Of a stretch of 64,000 nt of DNA, positions 45,171 through 51,897 are shown in pieces (position 1 is the first letter of the stretch; the number at the start of each line of letters is the position of its first letter). Origin of the DNA: J095 sp964517605 (GTDB lineage Bacteria > Chloroflexota > Anaerolineae > 4572-78 > J111); the NCBI GenBank assembly GCA_964517605.1, contig CAZFCE010000013.1, positions 80,777 through 144,776 on the forward strand, given 5' to 3'. A program made the position numbers and the translations under genes. The notes below the pieces were generated by a model. It searched no databases. It saw nothing but the letters and a program-made list of their open reading frames with translations, and had not been told where the DNA came from.

Positions 45171-47642
45171 ATGACTGTAGAGGCTCCCCACCAACCCGCC
45201 GTAGAGTCTGGCGTTCCCCCGGAATTGCAACAAAATGTATTCCTGAGCAAACTGGATGCCCTGTATAACTGGGGCCGGGCCTACTCGCTGTGGCCCATGA
45301 CCTTTGGCCTGGCCTGTTGCGCCATTGAAATGATTGCCACCGGCGCGGCGCGGTACGACCAGGACCGGTTTGGCGCGGCCCTGTTCAGGGCCACTCCCCG
45401 CCAATCTGACCTGATGGTGGTATCCGGTACCGTTACCAAAAAGATGGTGCCCCAAATTGTGCGCCTGTACAACCAAATCCCCGAACCTAAATATGTTATC
45501 AGCATGGGCGCGTGCGCCAACGGCGGCGGCCCCTTCAAAGAAGGGTACAACGTAGTCTCCGGCATTGATACGTTTATCCCGGTTGATGTGTACGTGCCGG
45601 GCTGTCCGCCCACCCCGCAAGCTCTGCTCAAAGGCCTCATTGCCCTGCAAGAGAAAATCCAGAAGCAATCCATTTTTACGGTGCCCTGGTATCGCAAAGA
45701 TCAGTTGTTAGAGCCAATTCCGGTGCCAATTTTGGGGCCGGATATTATAGACCCGCGCCAACTGCCGCAAATTAAAGAAGAACTGGCCCGGCAGCGCCAA
45801 GCATCTCAAGTCGAAGGCGATGAATCCGGGGCCAAACCCCGCCCCAAACGAGTGGTAAAACCGCCCAAAACGCCCGAATGGGACATTACCCCCACCGACC
45901 ACGCCGCCGCGCTGGCTGCCGCCATCAACAATTCGTTGGGCGTGGCCGCCGTCACCGCCGAAGCCGACACGCTGGTGGTGGCCCGCGAGCATTTATACGC
46001 CTTTGCCCAGCATGTGCGCGACGACCTGCACTTTGAGTTGCTCAGCAATGTGACCGGGGTTGATTACCTGGGCCGCGCCGGCGACCGCTTTGAAGTGGTG
46101 TACCACGCCTACAGCATCTCCGAGCCGGACAAGCCGGGGCTGGTGTTCAAGGCCCGTTGCCCGGAAAACAACCCGGAACTGCCCTCGCTGTATGGTCTGT
46201 GGCAAACCTGCTACCTGCAAGAGCGCGAAATTTACGACCTGTACGGCATCACCTTTACCGGTCACCCCAACTTAAAACGCATTCTGCTGTGGGATGGTTT
46301 TTACGGCCACCCCATGCGCAAGGATTACGAAGAAGCCTTTTACGAAGATTATGTAAAGCCCTTCCCCAGCCGCTGGCCCGAAGGCCATCATCAGCGGGCC
46401 GAAACCAAAAATATGTACGGCAAAAACGCCGTGTACCCGCCCGATTGGGATATTGACGCCTGGCAGCCGGCCCTGGTTGAAGACAACCTGGCCCACGTCA
46501 TCGAGGCCCGCGACATCCACAAGGATACCGACTTTAAAACCGACCGCATTGTTATCAACATTGGGCCGCAACACCCCAGCACCCACGGCGTGTTCCGCAT
46601 GGTTACTACCCTTGAAGGCGAAACCGTGGTGGATTTAGAGCCGGTGCTGGGCTACCTGCACCGCAACCACGAAAAAATCGGCGAGCGCAACAGTTGGAAC
46701 ATGAACATGCCCTTCACCGACCGGCTGGACTATTTCAACTCGATGCTCAACAACTGGGGCTACGCCCTGGCCGTGGAAAAACTGGCCGGGCTGGCCGTAT
46801 CGGAGCGAGCCGAGTACATCCGGGTGATTGTGGGCGAGATGAACCGGGTCTTCAGCCACATCTCGCTGCTGGGCTTTTTAATGAACGACTTGGGCGCGCT
46901 GGCAACGCCGCTCTTTTACGCCTTTGAAGCCCGCGAACGCTGCCTTGACTTATTCGAGGAACTCAGCGGCTCGCGGATGATGTGCAACTATTTCCGCTTT
47001 GGCGGTGTGGCCCACGATACCAGCGACGACTGGCTGCGCCGGGCCGCTATTGTCACCGACACTATGGCCCAAAGCCTGGACGAGTTGGACAACCTGATGA
47101 CCGGCAACGAAATTGTGCTATCGCGCACCAAAGACGTGGGCTACGTTTCCGCCGAAACCCTGATCAGCCACGGCGTAACCGGGCCAATGCTGCGGGCCGT
47201 TGGCATAAAATACGATATCCGCAAAGTTGAACCCTACGGCATCTACAACCGTTTTGATTTTGACATCCCCATTCAGGCCGAAGGCGACATTTTTGCCCGC
47301 TTCTACCAGCGCATTCTGGAAGCCCGCCAAAGCATAAAAATATTGCACCAGGCATTCAAAGACATCAAAAACACCCAGCCCGGCGATATTCTGGGCGGCA
47401 AAAAAGGCTACATCTTCCGTGTGCCCGCCGGCGAAGCCTACGCCCGCATTGAACATGCCAAAGGCGAACTGGGCTACTACATTGTTAGCAACAAATCCGA
47501 TAACCCGTGGCGTTACCGGGTGCGCGCCCCTTCTTACATCAATCTGAACGCTCTGGCCGATATGTGCAAAGGCGGCAAAGTAGCCGACTCGATTGTGGCT
47601 CTGGGCGCTATTGACATTGTTCTGGGGGAGGTAGACCGCTAA
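45171..47642 (+). CDS. nuoBCD: NuoB-NuoC-NuoD fusion, NADH-quinone oxidoreductase subunits B/C/D
   Basis: Three complex I peripheral-arm subunits form one 823-residue protein. NuoB (about 1-190) has the N2 cluster cysteines: the tandem pair in GLACCAIEM, GACANGGG and VPGCPP. A Lys/Pro-rich linker (~195-235) leads to NuoC (~235-395, ending PMRKDYEE) and NuoD (~450-823, with NIGPQHPSTHG and the quinone-site histidine). NuoCD fusions are common; inclusion of NuoB is rarer. The ATG at 45171 is 12 bases from AGGAGG; an in-frame ATG at 45159 is abutting it. The stop overlaps the nuoI start. Confidence 0.95.
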   Translation: MTVEAPHQPAVESGVPPELQQNVFLSKLDALYNWGRAYSLWPMTFGLACCAIEMIATGAARYDQDRFGAALFRATPRQSDLMVVSGTVTKKMVPQIVRLYNQIPEPKYVISMGACANGGGPFKEGYNVVSGIDTFIPVDVYVPGCPPTPQALLKGLIALQEKIQKQSIFTVPWYRKDQLLEPIPVPILGPDIIDPRQLPQIKEELARQRQASQVEGDESGAKPRPKRVVKPPKTPEWDITPTDHAAALAAAINNSLGVAAVTAEADTLVVAREHLYAFAQHVRDDLHFELLSNVTGVDYLGRAGDRFEVVYHAYSISEPDKPGLVFKARCPENNPELPSLYGLWQTCYLQEREIYDLYGITFTGHPNLKRILLWDGFYGHPMRKDYEEAFYEDYVKPFPSRWPEGHHQRAETKNMYGKNAVYPPDWDIDAWQPALVEDNLAHVIEARDIHKDTDFKTDRIVINIGPQHPSTHGVFRMVTTLEGETVVDLEPVLGYLHRNHEKIGERNSWNMNMPFTDRLDYFNSMLNNWGYALAVEKLAGLAVSERAEYIRVIVGEMNRVFSHISLLGFLMNDLGALATPLFYAFEARERCLDLFEELSGSRMMCNYFRFGGVAHDTSDDWLRRAAIVTDTMAQSLDELDNLMTGNEIVLSRTKDVGYVSAETLISHGVTGPMLRAVGIKYDIRKVEPYGIYNRFDFDIPIQAEGDIFARFYQRILEARQSIKILHQAFKDIKNTQPGDILGGKKGYIFRVPAGEAYARIEHAKGELGYYIVSNKSDNPWRYRVRAPSYINLNALADMCKGGKVADSIVALGAIDIVLGEVDR

Positions 47643-48730
47643 TGTTTGGACTGGGCGTGCTCAAAGGCTTGGGCATCACTTTAAAACATTTTGTTAACAC
47701 CTTTGTAGACGACATAAAATACTTCCCCGGCGGCAGCAAAACCAGCGCCGATGCCTTTGCCCGGCGGCAAGGGCCAACCGGGGCCGGATTGTTCACCGTG
47801 GAATACCCGGAAATGAAGCTAAAAACGCCGGAGAACTTCCGCTTTGTCCCGTTTTTAGTGACCGAGTACGACGTAGCCAAAGATGATCCCGCCTACGATT
47901 TTAACCGGGCCAGCGAGTTAAACCGCTGCACCAGTTGCGGCATTTGCTCCAAAGTTTGCCCGCCGCAATGCATCTGGATTGTGCGCACCAACGATCCCAA
48001 AACCGGCAAACCCATCCCGCAACCCGCCGAGTTTTCCATTGACACCGACGTTTGCATGAACTGCGGCTTCTGCGCCGAGTTTTGCCCCTTCGATGCCATC
48101 AGGATGGATCACGATTACGAACTGGCCGATTACGACCGCGCCACCGCCCACATTCACACCCTGCCCCGGCTGTTAAAACCGGTCAGCTATTACGCCGGCA
48201 TCCGCCCCACCTGGTACCAGCAGGAACAGGACGCGCGCCGCGCCGCCGAAGAGGAAAAACAGCGCAAAGAAGAAGAAAAACGGCGTGCCGCCGAAGAAAA
48301 AGCCGCCGCGGCCAAAGCCGAAGCCGAGGCCAAAGCTAAAACCGTCGCTGAACCGCCCGCCGCCGGCAAAAAATCGCCGGAAGAAATCAAGGCCCAGCGC
48401 GAGGCGATGATGGCCAAACGCGCCGCCAAAGCCGCCGGCCTGCCGGTGGAAGAAGAAGTGCCCGCGCCGCCGCCACCGCCAGCCCCGGAAGAAAAGCCCA
48501 AACGCTCGCCGGAGGAAATCAAAGCTCAACGCGAGGCGATGATGGCCAAACGCGCCGCCAAAGCCGCCGGCCTGCCGGTGGAAGAAGAAGTGCCCGCGCC
48601 GCCGCCACCGCCAGCCCCGGAAGAAAAGCCCAAACGCTCGCCGGAGGAAATCAAAGCTCAACGCGAGGCGATGATGGCCAAACGCGCCGCCAAAGCCGCC
48701 GGCCTGCCGGTGGATGACGATTCAAAATAA
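47642..48730 (+). CDS. nuoI: NuoI, 2x[4Fe-4S] complex I subunit with repetitive C-terminal tail
   Basis: The first ~190 residues are NuoI: two ferredoxin motifs, CTSCGICSKVCPP and CMNCGFCAEFCP, carrying clusters N6a and N6b. After residue ~195 comes an Ala/Glu/Lys-rich helix and then a 44-residue unit (SPEEIKAQREAMMAKRAAKA, then Pro-rich) repeated twice in full and once in part to the end. Normal NuoI is 160-220 residues, so the ~165-residue tail is extra. The ATG overlaps the nuoBCD stop (TAATG) with GGGAGG upstream. No further nuo genes follow. Confidence 0.93.
   Translation: MFGLGVLKGLGITLKHFVNTFVDDIKYFPGGSKTSADAFARRQGPTGAGLFTVEYPEMKLKTPENFRFVPFLVTEYDVAKDDPAYDFNRASELNRCTSCGICSKVCPPQCIWIVRTNDPKTGKPIPQPAEFSIDTDVCMNCGFCAEFCPFDAIRMDHDYELADYDRATAHIHTLPRLLKPVSYYAGIRPTWYQQEQDARRAAEEEKQRKEEEKRRAAEEKAAAAKAEAEAKAKTVAEPPAAGKKSPEEIKAQREAMMAKRAAKAAGLPVEEEVPAPPPPPAPEEKPKRSPEEIKAQREAMMAKRAAKAAGLPVEEEVPAPPPPPAPEEKPKRSPEEIKAQREAMMAKRAAKAAGLPVDDDSK
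48374..48730 (+). repeat. 132-bp tandem repeat inside nuoI
   Basis: Units start at 48374, 48506 and 48638, each 132 bp (44 codons), the last truncated by the stop codon. Units 2 and 3 are essentially identical in DNA; unit 1 differs at a few silent positions, pointing to recent duplication. Confidence 0.9.
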
Positions 48731-48749
48731 TCCTGAGCAGTAATCTTTT

Positions 48750-48777
48750 AAGGTTTGTCGGTTTGACAAACCTTTTT
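48750..48777 (+). terminator. Terminator of the nuoBCD-nuoI operon
   Basis: AAGGTTTGTC (48750-48759) pairs with GACAAACCTT (48765-48774) around GGTTT, followed by a T-run. The downstream arm contains the TTGACA -35 of the arsR promoter, so terminator and promoter overlap. Confidence 0.85.
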
Positions 48778-48790
48778 ATTGTGCTAATAT
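48763..48790 (+). promoter_or_regulatory. arsR promoter with inverted-repeat operator
   Basis: TTGACA (48763-48768), 16-base spacer, TAATAT (48785-48790). An inverted repeat TAATATAT (48785-48792) / ATATATTA (48813-48820) begins in the -10, a position suited to repression by ArsR. Confidence 0.6.
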
Positions 48791-48834
48791 ATTGATGTAT
48801 TTACAAGCGTCTATATATTACGGATTTTCAAAGA

Positions 48835-49158
48835 ATGCCTAATTTTGATATGGTTGCTTTTTGCAAGGCGCTGGGCGACGACACCCGTCAGCGCATTTTA
48901 AAAATATTGCAGGATGAAGGCGAACAGTGCGTGAGCGATCTAGTGGAGCGGTTTAATGTATCGCAGCCAACTATTTCGCACCACCTGCACTTTTTAAAAC
49001 AGGCCAACCTGGTGATTAGCCGCCGCGACGGCAAACAAATCTACTACAACGCCAACCAGGCCAACATTACCCAATGTTGCGGCATTCTGTTTGCCAAATT
49101 CATCCCCACCGATTTTAACCTGGCTGAACTTGCCAACCCGCCGGAAACAGCGGAGTAA
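48835..49158 (+). CDS. arsR: ArsR-family metalloregulator
   Basis: A 107-residue winged-helix repressor: ALGDDTRQRILKIL, CVSDLVERFNVSQPTISHHL (recognition helix) and the RRDGKQIYYNAN wing. Family members leave DNA when As(III) or Sb(III) binds cysteines. Candidate ligands are Cys32 in the DNA-binding region and the vicinal Cys pair (TQCCGI) near residue 81. It heads the arsM and arsN2-like genes, supporting arsenic sensing. Confidence 0.88.
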   Translation: MPNFDMVAFCKALGDDTRQRILKILQDEGEQCVSDLVERFNVSQPTISHHLHFLKQANLVISRRDGKQIYYNANQANITQCCGILFAKFIPTDFNLAELANPPETAE

Positions 49159-49218
49159 GCTCTTTTTTTGCCATAACAAATAGATACATTTATATATGTT
49201 TAATTGAAAGGAAAAACA

Positions 49219-50088
49219 ATGTCCGACAATACCATCAAAAAACAGGTGCAGGAAAAATATGGCGCGCTGGCCGATAAATTTAACCAGGCCGGCCAGTCCA
49301 ACATGACTGAAATTATCCCTTTGACGGCGAGTGGCGGCTGTTGCGGCCCCGTTGATGGCTGCGCTCCCACCGGCGACTGGCAATGGGGCCAGGTGTTGTA
49401 CCAGGCCGGCGATTTGGCGGGCCTGCCCGCCAGCGTTACCGGAATTTCGCTGGGGTGCGGCAACCCCACCGCCATTGCCAACCTCAAACCCGGCCAAACC
49501 GTGCTCGATTTGGGTTCCGGCGGCGGGATTGATTGCTTTTTGGCGGCCAAACAGGTGGGGCCAACCGGGCGCGTCATCGGCGTGGACATGACCGACAGCA
49601 TGCTGGCGCTGGCTAATCAAAATAAAGCCAAAATGGGGCTAACCAATGTAGAATTTCGCAAGGGCGAAATTGAAAATTTGCCGGTTGACAGCAACAGCGT
49701 GGACGTGATTATTTCTAACTGCGTCATCAACCTGTCACCGGATAAAGACGCCGTTTTTGCCGAAGCCCGGCGGGTGCTCAAACCGGGCGGGTGGCTAACC
49801 GTATCGGATATGGTCACCGAAGGCGAGTTTCCGGAGCAGTTGCGGCGCAACATGCAGGCCTGGGCCGGCTGCATTACCGGCGCACTGGATCAGGGCGCGT
49901 ATTTGCAAAAACTGGCGCAGGCCGGTTTTGTGGACATCGAAGTTGAATCGAGAACTTCATACGGGCTGGAGCAAATTGACCGGCTTGATGAAGCCAGCCG
50001 CAAGGCCATCAGCCAGGATGTTGACTGGAACACCGTGCCGGCGGATGTGCGCCTGTTCAGCGCCAAAATTATTGCGCGCAAAGCGTGA
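49219..50088 (+). CDS. arsM: Arsenite S-adenosylmethionine methyltransferase
   Basis: ArsM methylates As(III) to mono-, di- and trimethylated arsenicals. The SAM-binding motif is VLDLGSGGGIDCF; the As-binding cysteines expected in the family are visible in GGCCGP (N-terminal pair), ISNCVINLS and AGCITG. Length 289 fits. The ATG at 49219 is preceded by GAAAGGA; the TTG at 49204 is not needed. No arsB/acr3 efflux gene or arsC is next to it. Confidence 0.93.
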   Translation: MSDNTIKKQVQEKYGALADKFNQAGQSNMTEIIPLTASGGCCGPVDGCAPTGDWQWGQVLYQAGDLAGLPASVTGISLGCGNPTAIANLKPGQTVLDLGSGGGIDCFLAAKQVGPTGRVIGVDMTDSMLALANQNKAKMGLTNVEFRKGEIENLPVDSNSVDVIISNCVINLSPDKDAVFAEARRVLKPGGWLTVSDMVTEGEFPEQLRRNMQAWAGCITGALDQGAYLQKLAQAGFVDIEVESRTSYGLEQIDRLDEASRKAISQDVDWNTVPADVRLFSAKIIARKA

Positions 50089-50099
50089 CGGGGTCAATT

Positions 50100-50540
50100 A
50101 TGGCCGAAATCCTGTACCAACCGGCTCAACCGGGCGATGCCGAAACCATCGGGGCGCTGCTGGCTGCCGCCAACCTGCCCCACCAAGATTTTACCAGTCA
50201 CCTGGAGCATTTTTGGGTAGCCAAACAACGCGGCGAGGTAGTGGGCGCTATCGGCCTGGAAATTTACGGCGAAGCCGGGCTGCTACGTTCGCTGGTGGTG
50301 GCTCCCGGCTGCCGGGGCTTGGGGCTGGGGCAGGCGTTGTGCGCCCAGATGTTGGAATACGCGCAGGCGCGCGGAGTTAGGGAACTGTACCTGCTCACCA
50401 CTACCGCCGCCGGTTTTTTCCCCCGGTTGGGCTTTACTGTGACCAACCGCAACCAAACGCCGCCCGCCATCCAAGCCACCACCGAGTTTGCCTCGATTTG
50501 CCCATCAACAGCAGTGTGCATGGTTAATAAAGTTTTGTGA
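50100..50540 (+). CDS. ArsN2-like N-acetyltransferase (arsenic resistance)
   Basis: A GNAT protein of about 146 residues. LLRSLVVAPGCRGLGLGQAL is the acetyl-CoA binding core, then ELYLLTTTAAGFFPRLGF and the C-terminal SICPSTAVCMV, which is the hallmark of the ArsN2 group. ArsN-type enzymes acetylate organoarsenicals such as arsinothricin. It nearly overlaps arsM (stop at 50088, GTG alternative at 50085) and completes the arsenic operon. The substrate is inferred from family and context. Confidence 0.82.
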   Translation: MAEILYQPAQPGDAETIGALLAAANLPHQDFTSHLEHFWVAKQRGEVVGAIGLEIYGEAGLLRSLVVAPGCRGLGLGQALCAQMLEYAQARGVRELYLLTTTAAGFFPRLGFTVTNRNQTPPAIQATTEFASICPSTAVCMVNKVL

Positions 50541-50622
50541 GTATGATGAGTTCTGTGAGTTTAGTGAGTGATCTTGTTAACTCACAGAACTCACAGAACT
50601 CACGAAACTTCCCAGAACTCAC
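50537..50622. repeat. 9-bp periodic TGAGTTCTG / ACTCACAGA repeats forming a large hairpin
   Basis: Runs of GTGAGT (50537-50569) are followed by ACTCAC copies at 50580, 50589, 50598 and 50617. TGAGTTCTGTGAGTT (50547-50561) pairs perfectly with AACTCACAGAACTCA (50579-50593). It lies between the arsenic operon and rtcA; no T-run follows. Confidence 0.75.
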
Positions 50623-50675
50623 CCCCGCCGGCAACAGGCGTATTCTGTGGTATAATTAGCCTACAGGTGAAACCG

Positions 50676-51725
50676 ATGCTAATTATCAACGGCGCGTATG
50701 GCGAAGGCGGCGGGCAAATTCTGCGTTCCGCGCTCACGCTGGCGGTGCTCCTCAACCAACCCATTCGCCTTGAAAATATCCGGGCCAACCGCCAAACTCC
50801 CGGCCTGGCCGCCCAACACCTCACCGCGGTGCGAGCCGCCGCCATGATTTGCGCCGCCGATGTGCGCGGCGACGAACTCGGCTCCACCGAACTGATTTTT
50901 ACGCCGCAAGCGCCGGTGATCCCCGGTTCGTATTTATTTGATGTGGCCGACGCCCGCGCCGGCGGCAGCGCCGGCGCCGCCACGCTGGTGCTGCAAACAG
51001 TGCTGTTACCGCTGGCGTTGGCCGCCGGCCCCAGCACCGTAACTGTGTTGGGCGGCACACACGTGGCCTGGAGTCCATCGTTTCATTACCTGAACGGCGT
51101 GGTGTTGCCCACGCTGGCGCGACTGGGCCTGGCGGCCAACGCCGAGTTACTGGCCTGGGGCTGGTATCCCGCCGGGCAGGGCCAAATTACGCTCACGCTG
51201 CCCGGCTGCGCCCGGCCTGCCGCCGCCGATTGGCCGCGCCGGTGGCAGCGAGGCCGTTTGCGCCGCGTGTTGGGTGTGGCGGTTGCGGCGGCGCTGCCGG
51301 CCCACATTGCCCAGCGGATTCGCAACCGGGCCGCCAATTTACTGGATGCCGCCGGACTGCCGCACGATATTCAGCCGCAACGGGTGGCCTCGGTGTCGCC
51401 GGGGGCGGGCATTTTTCTCACCGCCGAATACGAGCACGCCCGCGCCGGTTTTAGCGCGTTGGGGGCTAAAGGCAAGCCCTCGGAGGTGGTGGCGCAGGAG
51501 GCGGTTGAGGCGCTGCTGGCCTTTGAGCGTAGCGGCGCGGCGGTGGATGAACACCTGGCCGACCAGTTGGTGTTGCCGCTGGCGCTGCTCAAAACGCCCA
51601 CAACCTTCCAAACCGAGCGCATTTCTGAGCACACGCGCACCAATCTGGGGGTGGTGGAGCAATTTTTGGGGCCGGTGGCCAGAATCTCCGGCAATCAACT
51701 GGATTTTTGGCCCGACAACCCGTAA
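50676..51725 (+). CDS. rtcA: RNA 3'-terminal phosphate cyclase
   Basis: RtcA converts RNA 3'-phosphates to 2',3'-cyclic phosphates with ATP, through an enzyme-AMP intermediate on a C-terminal His (here in SEHTRTN). The signature N-terminus INGAYGEGGGQILRSAL and the GGTHVAWSPSFHYL motif are intact. The ATG at 50676 has AGGTGA 5 bases upstream; the longer frame is translated repeat. A TATAAT at 50651-50656 would give a leader of about a dozen bases. No rtcB or rtcR is adjacent. Confidence 0.94.
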   Translation: MLIINGAYGEGGGQILRSALTLAVLLNQPIRLENIRANRQTPGLAAQHLTAVRAAAMICAADVRGDELGSTELIFTPQAPVIPGSYLFDVADARAGGSAGAATLVLQTVLLPLALAAGPSTVTVLGGTHVAWSPSFHYLNGVVLPTLARLGLAANAELLAWGWYPAGQGQITLTLPGCARPAAADWPRRWQRGRLRRVLGVAVAAALPAHIAQRIRNRAANLLDAAGLPHDIQPQRVASVSPGAGIFLTAEYEHARAGFSALGAKGKPSEVVAQEAVEALLAFERSGAAVDEHLADQLVLPLALLKTPTTFQTERISEHTRTNLGVVEQFLGPVARISGNQLDFWPDNP

Positions 51726-51745
51726 AACGGATGGGGCTAAATACT

Positions 51746-51822
51746 TAACACGAATGGCCCGAATGGGCGAATATCACGAATTTTCAAGGATTTTTACACA
51801 ACATTCGCGCTACTCGTGTTAA
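51746..51822. repeat. 77-bp element with 9-bp terminal inverted repeats
   Basis: TTAACACGA (51746-51754) and TCGTGTTAA (51814-51822) bound a segment containing CGAATGGCCCGAATGGGCGA, related to the copy at 20891-20932. It may be a small non-autonomous mobile element. A CATTCGTAACTCGTAATTCG-type run follows at 51831-51865. Confidence 0.55.
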
Positions 51823-51897
51823 ATAGCCAGTTCGTCATTCGTAACTCGTAATTCGTAATTTTTAAGGGAATCGCCGCGACAGGGGGCGTGGTTAAAA

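Noticed and set aside
50568..50675. 36-residue N-terminal extension of RtcA
   Set aside because: It translates TGAGTT/ACTCAC repeats; the conserved protein begins at ATG 50676 with a good Shine-Dalgarno.
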